A stretch of 64,000 nt of DNA from JBGTSJ01 sp041940305. GTDB taxonomy: Bacteria; Planctomycetota; Planctomycetia; Planctomycetales; Planctomycetaceae. Below, piece by piece: positions 63,208 to 64,000 of the stretch (its first letter is position 1; each line of letters begins with the position of its first letter). The position numbers and the translations under genes were made by a program. Where the stretch lies: the NCBI GenBank assembly GCA_041940305.1, contig JBGTSJ010000016.1, forward strand, positions 85,009 to 149,008, written 5' to 3'. Below the pieces are notes generated by a model. That model worked only from the letters and a program-made list of their open reading frames with translations, had not been told where the DNA came from and made no database searches.

Positions 63208-63723
63208 CTACGACCCGGCCGATTCCTGCTTTGCTTCGGTTTCCAGTTGCTGAATGCGGTCGCGCAGCCGGGCGGCCTCTTCATACTGCTCGTTCTGCAC
63301 AGCGGCCTTGAGGTCCCCGCGCAGCCGGATCAGGTCGAACTGCGTGCGACTGATGCCCGGGGCATGCCGCGGCACCTTGCCGACGTGTTGTGTCTCGGAA
63401 TGGATGCTCTCCAGCAGTGGGAGCAGTTCCTCGCGGAACACAACGTAATCCTGCGGGCAACCGAGCCGCCCCTGGCTGCGAAACTGCTTGAACGTGATGC
63501 CGCAGTGCGGGCAGGCCAGCGCGTCGCGATCGTCCGATTCGTCCTCCGGGGCGTGTCCGAATCCGGCCTCTGCCGCAGATTCGTCGCCCGGCGTCCCCGG
63601 CGCTACGGTGCTCAGGTAGTCCTTCGCGCAGCCCTCGCAGAGGTGCAGCGCCTGGGCCTCACCGTTGCGGATCTCGGTGATGTGCAGGACGGCCGGCTTG
63701 GTGCAGCGTCTGCATTTCTTCAT
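63208..63723 (-). CDS. mcsA: McsA, activator of the arginine kinase
   Basis: 171 residues. Zinc-binding pairs CRRCTKPAVLH and CEGCAKDYL at the N-terminus, then CPHCGITFKQFRSQGRLGC in the middle; a UVR motif at the end (LKAAVQNEQYEEAARLRDRI). Residues 48-80 between the zinc pairs are a disordered acidic linker. Activates McsB and dimerises through the zinc sites. ATG 63723 chosen because the first zinc-binding Cys follows at once; the frame opens 9 codons earlier. Confidence 0.93.
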   Translation of the reverse strand: MKKCRRCTKPAVLHITEIRNGEAQALHLCEGCAKDYLSTVAPGTPGDESAAEAGFGHAPEDESDDRDALACPHCGITFKQFRSQGRLGCPQDYVVFREELLPLLESIHSETQHVGKVPRHAPGISRTQFDLIRLRGDLKAAVQNEQYEEAARLRDRIQQLETEAKQESAGS

Positions 63724-64000
63724 CGGACAGCCTGTCTGCGCAGTGGGCATTCTGCTGGACGCCGCCTCCCGGCAGCAGCGTCACGGCCATTCTATTGGGG
63801 CCCTAAAGCGTGTCAATAACGCTGGTTCCGTCATGACTCGCGAGAGTGACCGGGATGCGTCCATCGGGCACGGGGACCGGATCGAAGTGGTCACTGTGGA
63901 TTCTACGCAGAACCGGCTCAGCGTGGCGATGGGAAACCCGGATTGCCAGGGCAATCGCCAAGTACCCCTTGACCGGCGTGCGTAGAATGGAGGTGAGTTT
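63724..64000. other. region upstream of mcsA to window end
   Basis: Holds the mcsA promoter (63789-63816) and a small inverted repeat GATTGC/GCAATC (63941-63956). A 50-codon frame from an ATG at 63833 has no ribosome-binding site and is not annotated. The next gene to the right is not visible. Confidence 0.5.
63789..63816 (-). promoter_or_regulatory. near-consensus sigma-70 promoter of mcsA-mcsB
   Basis: On the complement: TTGACA (63811-63816, perfect), 16-bp spacer, TAGAAT (63789-63794, five of six). Start of transcription near 63782, leader of about 60 nt. No CtsR-type operator (tandem heptads GGTCAAA) seen around it. Confidence 0.75.

Noticed and set aside
63833..63985. 50-codon plus-strand frame at the right end
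   Set aside because: No ribosome site, no start signal, no recognisable product; overlaps the mcsA upstream region.
63968..63990. TTGACC...TAGAAT at the right edge as a promoter
   Set aside because: Only about 8 bp separate the hexamers, too short for a sigma-70 promoter.

Overview
The window is GC-rich, densely coded chromosomal DNA from a bacterium that is almost certainly a planctomycete (Planctomycetaceae-like). The evidence is a DUF1501 protein with an SRRELLR leader, a Tat-type sugar-phosphate isomerase-like protein, a very large protein ending in a PVC-type c-type cytochrome domain, a formylglycine-type sulfatase, several proline-rich or cysteine-rich exported proteins of planctomycete type, and McsA/McsB. 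No phage, transposase, CRISPR array, rRNA or tRNA was seen. Starts were set by Shine-Dalgarno sites, signal peptides and overlaps; several genes start at GTG or TTG.

Layout: 1-897 holds the body of a signal peptide peptidase (SppA) cut by the window edge. 1195-9036 has a proline-rich protein with two YHS-like modules, DNA ligase LigA, and a two-subunit pyruvate:ferredoxin oxidoreductase whose two genes are separated by a hairpin-rich spacer. 9175-13014 (minus) is a sulfatase / ion-transporter / universal-stress-protein run. 13083-15315 (minus) is a molybdate ABC importer (modA-modB-modC). 15793-17501 holds a lipoprotein and a lectin-like secreted protein. 17824-20419 is a Trk/Ktr potassium uptake pair. 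21186-25741 (minus) is a four-gene MacAB/DevBCA-like exporter with two different permeases.

25932-35961 has 3-methyladenine glycosylase I, an MFS transporter, a degenerate receiver protein, a membrane protein, a Tat-exported TIM-barrel protein, a translationally coupled DUF1501/TolB-like pair, a PQQ-type propeller and a GT-C glycosyltransferase. 36266-40769 holds an iron alcohol dehydrogenase coupled to a PfkB kinase, facing a GT2 glycosyltransferase followed by a protein whose layout resembles the bacillithiol enzyme BshC. 41228-46859 has MnSOD, a small zinc-ribbon membrane protein and a 1,431-residue ceramidase-like/dehydrogenase/HEAT/cytochrome fusion.

47121-57437 has a Nudix hydrolase, a zinc-ribbon membrane protein, an HPF + baeRF3 pair (ribosome hibernation and a release-factor-like protein), a BON-MscS channel, a CitG-family protein behind a metallophosphoesterase, and an MMPL/HpnN-like exporter. 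57930-61994 is an ABC transporter with a large periplasmic insertion in its permease and an overlapping gene for an unknown anchored protein. 62065-63723 (minus) is mcsA-mcsB for protein arginine phosphorylation, behind a near-consensus promoter.

Intergenic DNA carries repeat families, including a 69-nt element in three copies (17700, 35922, 40905) with a conserved small hairpin, the palindrome at 7325-7350, and planctomycete-style low-complexity spacers at 36031, 46891 and 47037.
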